A stretch of DNA of 64,000 nucleotides. Origin: AV80 sp035536995 (GTDB lineage Bacteria; Verrucomicrobiota; Verrucomicrobiia; Chthoniobacterales; UBA10450). Below are positions 49,950-58,967 of the stretch, in pieces. Under the pieces are notes generated by a model that was not told the origin of the DNA, searched no databases, and worked only from the letters and a program-made list of their open reading frames with translations. Positions within the stretch are counted from its first letter, which is position 1; each line of letters starts with the position of its first letter. The translations under genes and the position numbers were made by a program. The stretch lies in NCBI GenBank assembly GCA_035536995.1, contig DATLNB010000041.1, positions 8,079-72,078 on the forward strand. Direction: 5' to 3'.

Positions 49950-52115
49950 ATGGAACTCGCGCCGGCAGACTCTTCAACCATCGCCAATGTAGCTGCGCAG
50001 AAATCGCTTCTGCGACAAACAGCGGCGCTCTTCCAGCGGCAGTGGATTCGTTGCGCCGTCCTGGTTGTGCTGGGCCTGGTTGTCCACCTTCCGGCGCTCC
50101 CAGGCGAACTGATCTGGGACGATGGCTTCCTTGCCAAAGACAATCCGTTTATCCGCAGCCCCGTCCTCGCCGGGGAAGCCTTTCGGCATCACCTCCTCCT
50201 GGACTCGCTCTCGATGCATTACCGGCCGGTGCAGAACCTGTCCTACATGCTCGATTACTTTTTCTGGAACACCGATACGTACGGCTTTCACCTGTCCAGT
50301 GTTCTCTGGCATATCGGCAGCGGATTATTGCTCTTCGCTCTCCTGCAGCGCTTGCTGCCATCGCTGATTGCATCCCAGGCGTTCGCGAAGGCCAAAGTCG
50401 ATCCGAGCGACACTTCGAAGTTGCTTTCCCTGATCGCATTCCTCCTCGCTCTGATCTGGGTGGTCCATCCTGTTCATAGTGCGGCTGTAGATTACATTTC
50501 CGGACGCGCCGACAGCCTGGCCTTCTTTTTCGCGGCCGGCGCTTGGCTCCTCTACCTGCTGGCAGGAAACAGGTCTGGTCTGCGCGCTCGCATCTTTTGC
50601 TATGTGCTGGCGGGTTTGTCGCTCCTGCTTGCCCTCTGCTCACGCGAAAGCGCCTGCATGTGGGTGGTTGTTTTTCTCTTTCACCTGTTTGTTTTCGAAA
50701 AGAAGTTCTCCGCGCTCGCAAAAGTGTCCGTGCTCTGCGGCTGCCTGGCCGTCGTCGCGATCTACGCAGGGCTTCGCCAACTTCCAGAAAAGCGGTCGGG
50801 ACCGAGCCCGACGAACGGTTGGCCAGCACCAGTGCGCGCGGTGTTAATGCTGCGGGCCTTGGGTGACTACGGACGATTAATGGTTTTCCCGTCCAACCTC
50901 CATATGGAGCGAACGGTCGTGAATCCGGACGCAACCGTGAGCCGACTCGAGTGGCGACGGACGATCGAGAGCGAGTATCTCACCGTGATTGGGCTGCTGG
51001 TTTTGGGCGGCATCATCGCAGGCGCTGTCCGAAAAGGTCCGGGCAGACCGCTCCGTCTCTTTGGCGGCGCCTGGTTTATCCTGGCTTATCTGCCGATCTC
51101 GAACGTCGTCGATCTGAATGCGACGGTGGCGGAGCATTGGCTCTATCTGCCAAGCGTCGGCTTTATCCTTTTCGTTGCGGGCACCGTGCTTGAGCTTCCT
51201 CGACGGGCCCTAAGAGTTGCCGGGGCTGTGGCGTGTTGCGCCGTGGTTGCGCTGAGCGCGCGGAGCTACGTCCGCAGCGGCGACTGGCTCAATAGCGAGA
51301 TCTTCTATACACGAACGTTGCAAGCCGGTGGCGGAAGCATCCGCGTTATTCTTAATCTCGGCCTGGTCTACGCTGCGAAGGGCGAACATCGCCGCGCTGA
51401 GATGTTGTTTCGCCGCGCGCTGAAGTTATGTCCGTCTTATTTGATAGCCCGCAATAACCTGGCCGATTCCCTCTATCGCCAGGGAAAAATCGAAGAAGCC
51501 GACCGTACCTTCCGTGAGGCTAGCGCCGCCGCCCCCGAAGCGCGCAAGGAGTATCCCCGTACCTGGGTGGCCGCGCTTAACGTGGCCAAGTTGCGAATTG
51601 AGGCCAACGACACGGCGGGTGCTCTCGAAGTTCTCGCCAAAGCCCGCCGCGATTATCCCGGCATCTGGCGCCTGATCAGCCTCGAATCCGAATTGCTGCG
51701 GAAGACAGAAGGGCCCGATGCGGCCTTGATTTCGGTTGCGGAATTTGCCCGCAATAATTGGTGGCACATTGAAGCTGCGATCGCCCTCGGCAAACTTTAC
51801 GCGGAGAAAAATGATGTCGCGAAAGCGGAGGCCGCCTTTCGGCTCGCCAGCCGGCTCGATGTGCACGACGTCAGCGGGTTGAACCAAACAGCCCTTTTGC
51901 GCATGAACCAGCGTCGCTTCGAGGAAGCTTACGCTATCCAACGGCGTGCCATTGCCCGCCAACCGGATGAACCACGGCAATATCTTATTCTCTCCGACAT
52001 TCTCGAAAAGATGGGCCGTGGGGAGGAAGCGCGAGCTGCCCTCGCGCATGTCGAGCATCTGCAATCCCTTGTCAGAACCACGTCTTCGACGTCGAGCGAC
52101 GTGATGGCGAACTGA
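49950..52115 (+). CDS. TMTC-like membrane protein with TPR tail
   Basis: The 721-residue protein has residues ~35-445 with ~10 membrane helices and the family signatures LIWDDGFLAKDNPFIRSPV (D-D motif), MHYRPVQNLSYMLDYFFWNTDTYGFHLSSVLWH and AAVDYISGRADSLAFFFAAGAWLLYLL. Residues ~455-710 are TPR repeats (NLGLVYAAKGEHRRAEMLFRRAL, NNLADSLYRQGKIEEADRTFREA, ALGKLYAEKNDVAKAEAAFRLA). It matches the design of the 43058-44917 protein on the other strand. It lies 102 bases downstream of the pseudopilin pair, separated by a terminator. Confidence 0.87.
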   Translation: MELAPADSSTIANVAAQKSLLRQTAALFQRQWIRCAVLVVLGLVVHLPALPGELIWDDGFLAKDNPFIRSPVLAGEAFRHHLLLDSLSMHYRPVQNLSYMLDYFFWNTDTYGFHLSSVLWHIGSGLLLFALLQRLLPSLIASQAFAKAKVDPSDTSKLLSLIAFLLALIWVVHPVHSAAVDYISGRADSLAFFFAAGAWLLYLLAGNRSGLRARIFCYVLAGLSLLLALCSRESACMWVVVFLFHLFVFEKKFSALAKVSVLCGCLAVVAIYAGLRQLPEKRSGPSPTNGWPAPVRAVLMLRALGDYGRLMVFPSNLHMERTVVNPDATVSRLEWRRTIESEYLTVIGLLVLGGIIAGAVRKGPGRPLRLFGGAWFILAYLPISNVVDLNATVAEHWLYLPSVGFILFVAGTVLELPRRALRVAGAVACCAVVALSARSYVRSGDWLNSEIFYTRTLQAGGGSIRVILNLGLVYAAKGEHRRAEMLFRRALKLCPSYLIARNNLADSLYRQGKIEEADRTFREASAAAPEARKEYPRTWVAALNVAKLRIEANDTAGALEVLAKARRDYPGIWRLISLESELLRKTEGPDAALISVAEFARNNWWHIEAAIALGKLYAEKNDVAKAEAAFRLASRLDVHDVSGLNQTALLRMNQRRFEEAYAIQRRAIARQPDEPRQYLILSDILEKMGRGEEARAALAHVEHLQSLVRTTSSTSSDVMAN

Positions 52116-52159
52116 CGCGCTTCGCAGGGGTCGCAGCGGCGTGATAAACTACGAGCGCC

Positions 52160-53080
52160 ATGGAGATCATCGTGCTCGGCGCCGGCGCAATCGGCAGTCT
52201 TTACGGCGCCAAGCTTGCGGATAAGCACGACGTTACCCTCATCGGGCGGCCCGCTCACGTCGCGGCGATCAACGCCAGCGGTCTGCACATTGCAGGCATC
52301 GAAACGGCCGTCGTCGCGGTGCGGGCGGTGACAGCAATCGATAAGATCAGCCCCGAGACTCTGGTTCTGCTGACGACAAAACTCCCCGATAGCGCTACCG
52401 CGTTGGCCGCAATCCAGCCATTTGTCCGCGATGACACAACCATTCTTTGTCTGCAAAACGGCCTGGGCACCGAAGAGATTGCGCGGAGAGCTCTCGGAAA
52501 GCGCGGCGTAATCCTGCGCGGCATCACTCAGGTTGGGGCGATCTTCGCCGGACCCGGAATGATCCAATTTATGGCCCGCGGTTACACGTTGATCGAGCGA
52601 CACCCAAGAAGTGAGTCAATCGCGGCCGCGCTCACGGCGGCAGGCCTTGATTGCCGGATCTCCGATGACATCGAAAAAGACGTTTGGCACAAGCTGGTGA
52701 TCAATTGTGTGGTCAACCCGATTACCGCCATCATGGGATGCGAAGTGAGCGGAATCGCGAATCCAGGGCTTGATCCCCTGAGCCAGCTTGTCATCGACGA
52801 ATGCCTCGCAGTTGGTCAGGCTCGTGGGCATTCATTCGAGATGGACTTCCTCAGTGAGATCAGGGAGTTCTTCAGGCCGTCGCACAACATCGCTTCAATG
52901 TTGCAGGATCTGAGACGCGCCCGCCGAACTGAAATCGATTACATGAACGCCGCCGTGGCCGCCGCCGGGCGCGAGCACGGGATCCCGTGCCCGGTCAATT
53001 CCGCTCTCGCCGGGATCATCAAGGCCATGGAAGCGCGCTCATTGTTCCCAGAGAAAATGTTCGAGGCGCAACCGGGTTAG
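52160..53080 (+). CDS. panE: 2-dehydropantoate 2-reductase (ketopantoate reductase)
   Basis: The protein reduces ketopantoate to pantoate with NADPH in the pantothenate/CoA pathway. It has 306 residues. The Rossmann motif VLGAGAIGSLYGAKLA (residues 5-20) is followed by LLTTKLPDSATALAAIQPFV, VLCLQNGLGTEE (here ILCLQNGLGTEEIA), catalytic-region KDVWHKLVINCVVNPITAIMGCEVSGI, and a C-terminal helical domain with HNIASMLQDLRRARRTEIDYMNAAV and HGIPCPVNSAL. The 3' end overlaps the convergent TPR gene by 42 bases. Confidence 0.93.
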   Translation: MEIIVLGAGAIGSLYGAKLADKHDVTLIGRPAHVAAINASGLHIAGIETAVVAVRAVTAIDKISPETLVLLTTKLPDSATALAAIQPFVRDDTTILCLQNGLGTEEIARRALGKRGVILRGITQVGAIFAGPGMIQFMARGYTLIERHPRSESIAAALTAAGLDCRISDDIEKDVWHKLVINCVVNPITAIMGCEVSGIANPGLDPLSQLVIDECLAVGQARGHSFEMDFLSEIREFFRPSHNIASMLQDLRRARRTEIDYMNAAVAAAGREHGIPCPVNSALAGIIKAMEARSLFPEKMFEAQPG

Positions 53081-55543
53081 ACGGGATTTTGCTTCATCGC
53101 TGCGCGCTCCGCCGACAGAGGCCAACTTCTGATAAACCACGGCAGCCGGTTGCCATTTGGCTTCCTCTTCCAGGAGACGAGCCGCATTGAAGCCAGCTTT
53201 GTAGTACCAAAAGAATTCGCGCTGCGGCCGATCCGGCCGCGATTCGTTCTCGAGGATTTCGTAGAACGTTGCGAGGGCGTTCTCCCGCTCTGCGCGTTTC
53301 TCCAGGCAGATACCTTTTTTGAACAGGGCCTGGTTCCGCCAGTGCATTGGCAAATCCTTCTGGGAGGCGAGTTGATCGTAAATTTCAATCGCGCGCTGGT
53401 AGTTATCCGGATTCGCCTCACCGGATTCATAAAGAATGTCGCCTTTCCCGCAGAGGGCCTCGCGCTTTTCCTCCGGCTTCGCATTTCCCTGGAGGACTTC
53501 GTCGTAAAGCGTGGCCGCGTCGTCTGACTTCCCGAGTCTACGCTCGATCACCGCCTGCTCGTTGCGAGCGGCCCACTTCAGCTCGCCATTCTTCTTCACT
53601 ACCTCGTCCAGGAGGACCAGAGCGCGATCCAGTGATTGGGCGGCCATGCTTTGGGTGGCAGATTTTGCCGCGAAGAAGAGAGCCCGCTCGGTAAACGGAC
53701 CGCGGGGATTGTCCTGCGCCAGAATTTCGAATTGAGTCTGGGCATTCGGAAAATCCTGTTGTCGATAATAGGTTTCCGCCAGTTTCATCCGGACGTCTGC
53801 GGCGCTTGAAGACGCCGGATACTTGCGAAGAAAATCTGTGGCTGGGGCAATCACTTTCGCACTGTCGGGTATCGAAGCGGCGTCCTCCAGCCAGACCACG
53901 AGATAATCGGCTCGCTCGGTTGCCGCCGGCGACGGATCACTTTTGCGGGCGAGCTCGAGATGCTGGCGTGCCGCATCGAACCGGGGCGGAATACCATGGA
54001 AGGCGAGCTCGGCCAGGGCGACACGAGCATCCGCCAATCGCTTGTGGCGTGGAAACTGGCGCACGAATCCCTCAAGGGTTTCAGACGCCTTTTGGTTGCC
54101 CTGCGCAGCCTGGGTTAGCCCTTCCTCCAACAGGAGATCGCCCCGAGTTTCCTCGCCGTCTGGGCCAGCCGCTGTGGTGGCGGCGACGAAGCGGACGTCG
54201 TTGTTTTCCTGGAGCCACGCGAGAGACGCGTTGAAGAGTGCGGCCCCGCGGGCTGAGGGGGTCCTGCGCGCTACCTGCTCGAAGGCTTCGGCCGCTTTTT
54301 CAAAGTGTCTCGCCTGGTATTGGACGTGAGCAATGAGAAGCTCGATTCGCTCGAGCCATGGCCCGGACGGCTGATGGGTCCGCGCCTCCTCCAGGATTGC
54401 CACCGCATCGTCGAAATGCCGGTCTTCAAGTTCCATTTCGGCGTATTCGAAGAGGCCCTGCGCGAGGGCGGGGAGCTGGGCCCGGTTCTCCCGCAATTGA
54501 ACGTAGGCGCGGCGGGCGGTATCCCTTCGCCCGGCCCGCAGCTCGTTCCGAGCGAGATACCAAAGGGCGAGGGCACGCCTTGGTTGAGCCGGGTCGTTCC
54601 CCCAGCGGCTTAGCTCCTGGCTCGAAGCCTGGGACTGGGCAGCGTAAAGTTGATCGAGTTTCTCGAAGGTTGTCGGGAGCTCTGGATCGGTCGGATGGTG
54701 CTCGATAAAATCTTCCAGAGGGTCATCGCCGGCTTCCGGTGTTCGCAATTGCAGGTGCGATTCTCCGATCGCGCACAATGTCGCGACGAGCACGGCCCGG
54801 GTGGCGCCTTCCGGGCGGCGAAGGATGGTCTGGTAAAGTTCGAGTGCACGCTCGTGGTGGTTGAGCTGCGCTTCAAGACGGCCCTGCAGGTAACGTTTCT
54901 CTTTCTTGTCCCCGAGCGCGGCCGGTCGGGTCTTATCGAGGACCCGGCGGGCCCCTGCACCGTCGCCTTTGTCGAGCAGCAGCTCGATCGAGCACAACTG
55001 GGCGCGATCATTCCATTGTGGGTCTCCGAGAAGCGAAGCGTACATCTCAAGCGACTCATCAAATCGCCGGAGCGCCCGCAACGCCTCGGCCTGACCCGCG
55101 ACCGCGGTCGCGCGAAGGGGCGGCGCTATCCGGCTGGCCGCCTGTTGATAAAAAGGGAGCGCCTCACTCCAGCGCCGGAGGTGGGCGAGGCCCTGGGCCC
55201 GCCACAGGGGAGTCGGCGGCAAATCTTGTAATTCCGGAAGCTCCAGCAGCTTCAAGCCTTCATCCGTTTTTCCGGCCGCGAGTAGCGCTTCCGCAAGCTT
55301 CGCGGTCACGGCCCTTCTGTCCGCGTCGCTAAGTTTGCCGCGAAGAAGCGCGCGCAGGCGCATCACCGCGACTTCCGGCATCCCTTCTTCAAACGGACGA
55401 ACGGCTGCGGTCCAGCCCTCGATCTCGGCTGTGCGGCCTTCCAGCGGACAGAGGGCGCACGCGAACACCATGGCCGCTTTGGCTAATTCCAAGCGAGCGA
55501 GGCGCCGGCCAATCACCCTGGAGGCTCCTTTCATGCGCGCCAT
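53039..55543 (-). CDS. Large exported TPR-repeat protein
   Basis: The protein has ~834 residues from the ATG at 55543 (55534 is the next in-frame ATG). An N-terminal basic stretch and hydrophobic MVFACALCPLEGRTAE look like a signal peptide. The remainder is made of ~15 or more tetratricopeptide-type helical repeats (LAEALLAAGKTDEGLKLLEL, AGQAEALRALRRFDESLEMYASLL, LAETYYRQQDFPNAQTQFEILA, AVIERRLGKSDDAATLYDEVL and others). It is probably a periplasmic or envelope scaffold. No catalytic domain is present. Its 3' end overlaps panE tail-to-tail (53039-53080), so transcripts of the two genes are antisense over 42 bases. Confidence 0.85.
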   Translation of the reverse strand: MARMKGASRVIGRRLARLELAKAAMVFACALCPLEGRTAEIEGWTAAVRPFEEGMPEVAVMRLRALLRGKLSDADRRAVTAKLAEALLAAGKTDEGLKLLELPELQDLPPTPLWRAQGLAHLRRWSEALPFYQQAASRIAPPLRATAVAGQAEALRALRRFDESLEMYASLLGDPQWNDRAQLCSIELLLDKGDGAGARRVLDKTRPAALGDKKEKRYLQGRLEAQLNHHERALELYQTILRRPEGATRAVLVATLCAIGESHLQLRTPEAGDDPLEDFIEHHPTDPELPTTFEKLDQLYAAQSQASSQELSRWGNDPAQPRRALALWYLARNELRAGRRDTARRAYVQLRENRAQLPALAQGLFEYAEMELEDRHFDDAVAILEEARTHQPSGPWLERIELLIAHVQYQARHFEKAAEAFEQVARRTPSARGAALFNASLAWLQENNDVRFVAATTAAGPDGEETRGDLLLEEGLTQAAQGNQKASETLEGFVRQFPRHKRLADARVALAELAFHGIPPRFDAARQHLELARKSDPSPAATERADYLVVWLEDAASIPDSAKVIAPATDFLRKYPASSSAADVRMKLAETYYRQQDFPNAQTQFEILAQDNPRGPFTERALFFAAKSATQSMAAQSLDRALVLLDEVVKKNGELKWAARNEQAVIERRLGKSDDAATLYDEVLQGNAKPEEKREALCGKGDILYESGEANPDNYQRAIEIYDQLASQKDLPMHWRNQALFKKGICLEKRAERENALATFYEILENESRPDRPQREFFWYYKAGFNAARLLEEEAKWQPAAVVYQKLASVGGARSDEAKSRLTRLRLEHFLWEQ

Positions 55544-55653
55544 TGTAGAATGTCTGTCCCCGCCGAACAACCCGACGAGCGGGGCTCTGCCGCCAGCCCG
55601 TAGATCACCTTGCACACGGTTTGCTTTGGATTAAACCGTCCACCCCTTCAAAC

Positions 55654-56133
55654 ATGATCGACCAGGAAAAGTTTAACCACCTTGCCGCCCTCGCCTGCCG
55701 ATGGGCCGAGGCCCAGGAAGCTTACGGGCTCGAGCATGGGGTTTCGCTGACCGCCCGCCAGCGATCCGACGCGGAGCTGGCCGGGGTTCGATGCCCTGAT
55801 CGTGTCCGGATTCTCGTGATGGATCGTATTCCACTCCCTGACGACACGGAGCTCGCCGAAGCCGCACGCCAGGCGCAAATCATCACCGATGCGTCACGCG
55901 CTGTCGCGATTGGCTACGCCATTATCATTCGGGCGGACAGCTGGCAGAACCGGGAGCTCCTTCTTCATCAGCTCGTTCACGTGGCGCAATGCGAGCGCAG
56001 CGGAAGTCTGCAATCGTTTGTGCAAGAATATTTGTTCGATCGCCGGAACTCCGCGCAGTTCAGCGTCGGGTCGTTAGAAGATGAGGCGCGAACTCTGGCT
56101 CGCGAGATTTGCGCCGGGGCTCTGGCAGGTTAA
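55654..56133 (+). CDS. Uncharacterised protein with degenerate HExxH-like motif
   Basis: The protein has 159 residues from ATG 55654 (the frame is open to 55621). It begins MIDQEKFNHLAALACRWAEAQEAYGLEHGVSLTARQRSDAELAGV and contains RELLLHQLVHVAQCERSGSLQSFVQEYLF. The HQLVH (H105, H109) sits where relatives I know of have HELVHVxQYERLG, a zinc-peptidase-like HExxH. Here the catalytic Glu is Gln, so it may bind metal without proteolysis. No signal peptide is seen. Confidence 0.7.
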   Translation: MIDQEKFNHLAALACRWAEAQEAYGLEHGVSLTARQRSDAELAGVRCPDRVRILVMDRIPLPDDTELAEAARQAQIITDASRAVAIGYAIIIRADSWQNRELLLHQLVHVAQCERSGSLQSFVQEYLFDRRNSAQFSVGSLEDEARTLAREICAGALAG

Positions 56134-56143
56134 TCCGAGGAGC

Positions 56144-56338
56144 CTACTGCCGCTCGCGCCGGGATCGGGAGACAACGGTCAGAACCACGCCCACAACCAC
56201 CAGGATGGCGCCGGCGCTGAGCCACAGAACAGCCGATTGCTGCACGGACCGCATATGCTGGGCCCAGCCGAGCATCAGGCAGAGCAGGCCTAACGATCCA
56301 ACTGTGATACCGAGCCCGATCAGGGCTTCGGCCGACAT
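56144..56338 (-). CDS. Small two-helix membrane protein
   Basis: The 64-residue protein has two membrane segments (ALIGLGITVGSLGLLCLMLGW and AVLWLSAGAILVVVGVVLTVV) joined by a short QHMRSVQQS loop and ending in basic RSRRERQ. The frame extends upstream to an ATG at 56425, but the start at 56338 lies directly before the first helix. No family is recognised. Confidence 0.55.
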   Translation of the reverse strand: MSAEALIGLGITVGSLGLLCLMLGWAQHMRSVQQSAVLWLSAGAILVVVGVVLTVVSRSRRERQ

Positions 56339-56485
56339 CGCCCCGCCTTCCGCGTGGACAGGCTTTTTCGAAACGTTTTTCACGCGGCCTAGACAGTAGG
56401 AAGTCTCACGCGGAATGCAATCCATCTAAAAGCGGCGGCGGGTTTCTCTTTGAACAAGATCGCCTTTGCCTATCGTTACTCTGTC

Positions 56486-57031
56486 ATGTCTAAGCCAATA
56501 CTTCTCATCCTGACCTTGTGCACCGTCGCTTCCTATGCCGCTGAAAACCCCGCACCAGCGCCCGCGGCCTCCGCTCCGCCGAGCGAGGCCTCCATCAAGC
56601 AACTCCTCGAGCTGGCCCAGGCTCGCAAGCTGGTGGATTCGGTGATGAAGCAAATGGACACGCTGATGGAGCAAACGATTCATCAGGCGACCCAGGGACA
56701 GCAGATCCCGCCCAAGGTCCAGAAGGATATCGATAAACGTCAGTCCGAGGTCGTCGGGCTCGTTAAAGAATTGCTCGAATGGAACAAGCTCGAACCGATG
56801 TACGTCCGGATTTACCAAAAGACTTTTAACCAGCAGGAAATTGACGGGATGATCGCCTTCTACAAAACGCCGCCCGGGCAGGCAGTCATCGGCAAGATGC
56901 CGATGGTCATGCAGAACACGATGGAAGAAATGCAACAGATGATGGGGCCGGTCATGCAAAAGCTGCAACGGATGCAGCAGGACGTGGTGGCCGAGATGAA
57001 GGCCCAGGGGAAAAACAAGGGCGGCGGCTGA
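56486..57031 (+). CDS. DUF2059-family secreted protein
   Basis: The 181-residue protein has a signal peptide (MSKPILLILTLCTVASYAAE) followed by a short Ala/Pro linker. The DUF2059-like body starts EASIKQLLELAQARKLVDSVMKQMDTLMEQTI and includes VRIYQKTFNQQEIDGMIAFYKTPPGQAVIGKMPMVMQNTM, the conserved FxxxEIxxMxxFYxTPxGxxxxxKxPxxM region. The Met- and Gln-rich helical tail (MMGPVMQKLQRMQQDVV) ends in Lys/Gly. The function of DUF2059 is not established. A frame start further upstream (56450) is unlikely. Confidence 0.88.
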   Translation: MSKPILLILTLCTVASYAAENPAPAPAASAPPSEASIKQLLELAQARKLVDSVMKQMDTLMEQTIHQATQGQQIPPKVQKDIDKRQSEVVGLVKELLEWNKLEPMYVRIYQKTFNQQEIDGMIAFYKTPPGQAVIGKMPMVMQNTMEEMQQMMGPVMQKLQRMQQDVVAEMKAQGKNKGGG

Positions 57032-57049
57032 GCCCGGCCGGTCCGTCGC

Positions 57050-58804
57050 TTAGGCCGCGATCGTTTCCGCTACCGGGGCCGGAGTATTTGGCGGCGGAGA
57101 CGGCTTCGTGCTGCTCCGGTAACGCCAGGTCGCGAACGCTACGAAAAGCAGATCGGCGATGACAAACCCGGCTACGTACGTTTCGCCGCCGATCCCGAAG
57201 CCGTAACTGTGAAGTCCTTTCCCAAGGACGAAATTCACTCCGTACCACGCCATCAAAACGGCGAGGAAACATACCACGCTGGCCACGACCAGCCCGAACT
57301 GGGTCCACCAACCGGCGAGCCGTCCGTGCAGTGTCAGGATATAACAGAGCAACGCGATCAGCGCCCACGTCTCTTTCGGGTCCCAACCCCAGAACCGGCC
57401 CCAGGAATAGTTCGCCCAGACCCCGCCGAGGATCGTACCTGCGGCGAGCAGAATCACTCCGAGCTGAAGGACGCGGTATAGCCAGAAGTGCATCGGCTGG
57501 TCCGCCCGGGCCGCGACCGGATTACGCGCGTAGCGCCAGAGCAGGATATGTCCGAATCCCATGGCGAGGGCAAAAGCCGCGTAGCTTAGCGTTATCGTCA
57601 GGACGTGAATAGTGAGCCAAAAATTGTCACGCAGGACGGGCACCAACGGATCGATGCTCGACGGCATCGCGATCGGCATCTGGTGCACGAGCAAGAGCGC
57701 GACGAGCGAGACGGGCAACGCAGCCAGCATGTAAATCGCCGCCCGGTAACGGAGGAAAAAAATCATCCCAAAAAATGAAACGGCAAACGACACCCAGATG
57801 ATGGACTCGTACATGTTTGTGACCGGCGGCCGGCCCGCGATGAAGCAGCGCATCACGATTCCGCTGCCGTGGAAGAGCAACCCGGCGATCGCCACAATCA
57901 GTCCGGCGATCATCAGGTAACTGCGCTTCCCCGGCGTCGCGGAACGGGACCGCAAATGGGCGATCGTTAACAGGACCAGCGCAATCCCATAACACCAGGC
58001 GCCCCGGTAAAAACCGTCCCAATGATTGTAGAAATACTCGAGGCGCAGCTGCGATTCGGGAGGATAAATTTGCGGGCTCAATTGCCGCAGGTTTTCCCGG
58101 AGCTGGTTCGTCGCCCGGCTGAAGGCGAAGCCCTCCCCCTTCGAGTAGGCGCTCGCCATCGTTTGAAGTTGCGTCTGGACTGGAGCGAACTGCTCCTCCT
58201 TGTAAAACTGCGCGAAAGACGATGGCACAAGCCACGCATCGGTTGTCTTTTGCGGGGCCGGGACGAGCAAAAACGCACTCCCATCCATGATGTGGGCAAA
58301 GAGCGTGAGTCGCTCGCTCACGCTCATCACTTCGCTTTGCAGGCGGGACAAGGGCTTTTCCGCCTTGCGCAAAGCGTGGGCCTGGCTGGCCAGAGCATTC
58401 AATTCCGGCAGCCCGGTCAATTGCTCGAAGGAAAAACGACGCTGTTGCTCCGGCAAACCGAGCCGCTCCTTGAGTTCGCCTAACGATACCAGGATCATCG
58501 GCTCTTTCTTCCAATCGCGGGTATCGAGCAGCATCGAGAGGATAAAATCCGGTCCCTGCCAGGTCCGGCCACCGACTGAGTAGGTCGAGCGCCCCGTCAT
58601 TTTGATCAATGCCTCACGGGCGAACGTGTCCACCGGTTTACGGCGCCCTCCATCCTGGATCGCGACCAGCCCCCAGCCCTTGAAATCGAGCGACGATGAA
58701 TCGGCCACCGGCATCGGCGCGTTCTGCGCCATCAGGTCGCCAAGGCAAAACGACGTGGTGACGAAGAGCGCCAAGGAGAAAAGCCGCGTTTTCAAGGGAG
58801 GCAA
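57050..58804 (-). CDS. ccsA: Cytochrome c biogenesis protein CcsA-type with large periplasmic N domain
   Basis: This is a component of the system II haem attachment machinery, an inner-membrane haem handling protein. The ~584-residue protein begins with a probable signal or anchor helix (RLFSLALFVTTSFCLGDLMA), then a ~280-residue soluble domain, then ~8 membrane helices. The CcsA signature is WGRFWGWDPKETWALIALLCY (tryptophan-rich haem-binding WWD). Conserved histidines are seen in FHGSGIVMRC, LTIHVLTITLSYAAF and GLHSYGFG. The frame is open to 59191 but that overlaps the divergent gene; a TTG at 58804 (GGGAG upstream) is my best start and is uncertain. No partner ResB is seen next to it. Confidence 0.85.
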   Translation of the reverse strand: MPPLKTRLFSLALFVTTSFCLGDLMAQNAPMPVADSSSLDFKGWGLVAIQDGGRRKPVDTFAREALIKMTGRSTYSVGGRTWQGPDFILSMLLDTRDWKKEPMILVSLGELKERLGLPEQQRRFSFEQLTGLPELNALASQAHALRKAEKPLSRLQSEVMSVSERLTLFAHIMDGSAFLLVPAPQKTTDAWLVPSSFAQFYKEEQFAPVQTQLQTMASAYSKGEGFAFSRATNQLRENLRQLSPQIYPPESQLRLEYFYNHWDGFYRGAWCYGIALVLLTIAHLRSRSATPGKRSYLMIAGLIVAIAGLLFHGSGIVMRCFIAGRPPVTNMYESIIWVSFAVSFFGMIFFLRYRAAIYMLAALPVSLVALLLVHQMPIAMPSSIDPLVPVLRDNFWLTIHVLTITLSYAAFALAMGFGHILLWRYARNPVAARADQPMHFWLYRVLQLGVILLAAGTILGGVWANYSWGRFWGWDPKETWALIALLCYILTLHGRLAGWWTQFGLVVASVVCFLAVLMAWYGVNFVLGKGLHSYGFGIGGETYVAGFVIADLLFVAFATWRYRSSTKPSPPPNTPAPVAETIAA

Positions 58805-58858
58805 TTTACGGGCAACTCCCGACTCTACAATGGTGATTGAAGAATCGGTCGGAGGGTG

Positions 58859-58885
58859 GGGAATAAGGACATTAGGAAAACAGGA
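58859..58885. repeat. Purine-rich A/G tract, inverse of 58931-58967
   Basis: GGAATAAGGACATTAGGAAAACAGGAAC resembles, in reverse complement, the pyrimidine-rich tracts at 58931-58967 and 60430-60465. It lies upstream of the divergent ccsA gene. Confidence 0.45.
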
Positions 58886-58930
58886 ACAGGCGCGGGAAGC
58901 AATCTCCCGAGATCCGCCCGGATAATTCCC

Positions 58931-58967
58931 TTTTCCTGCGTTCCTCTTTTCCTGATTATCCCTCTTC
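58931..58967 (+). repeat. Pyrimidine-rich element directly before a start codon
   Basis: TTTTCCTGCGTTCCTC, then TTTTCCTGATTATCCCTCTTC, ends immediately at the ATG of the amidohydrolase gene. Nearly the same sequence ends immediately at the ATG at 60466. There is no Shine-Dalgarno, so it occupies the leader. Confidence 0.6.
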
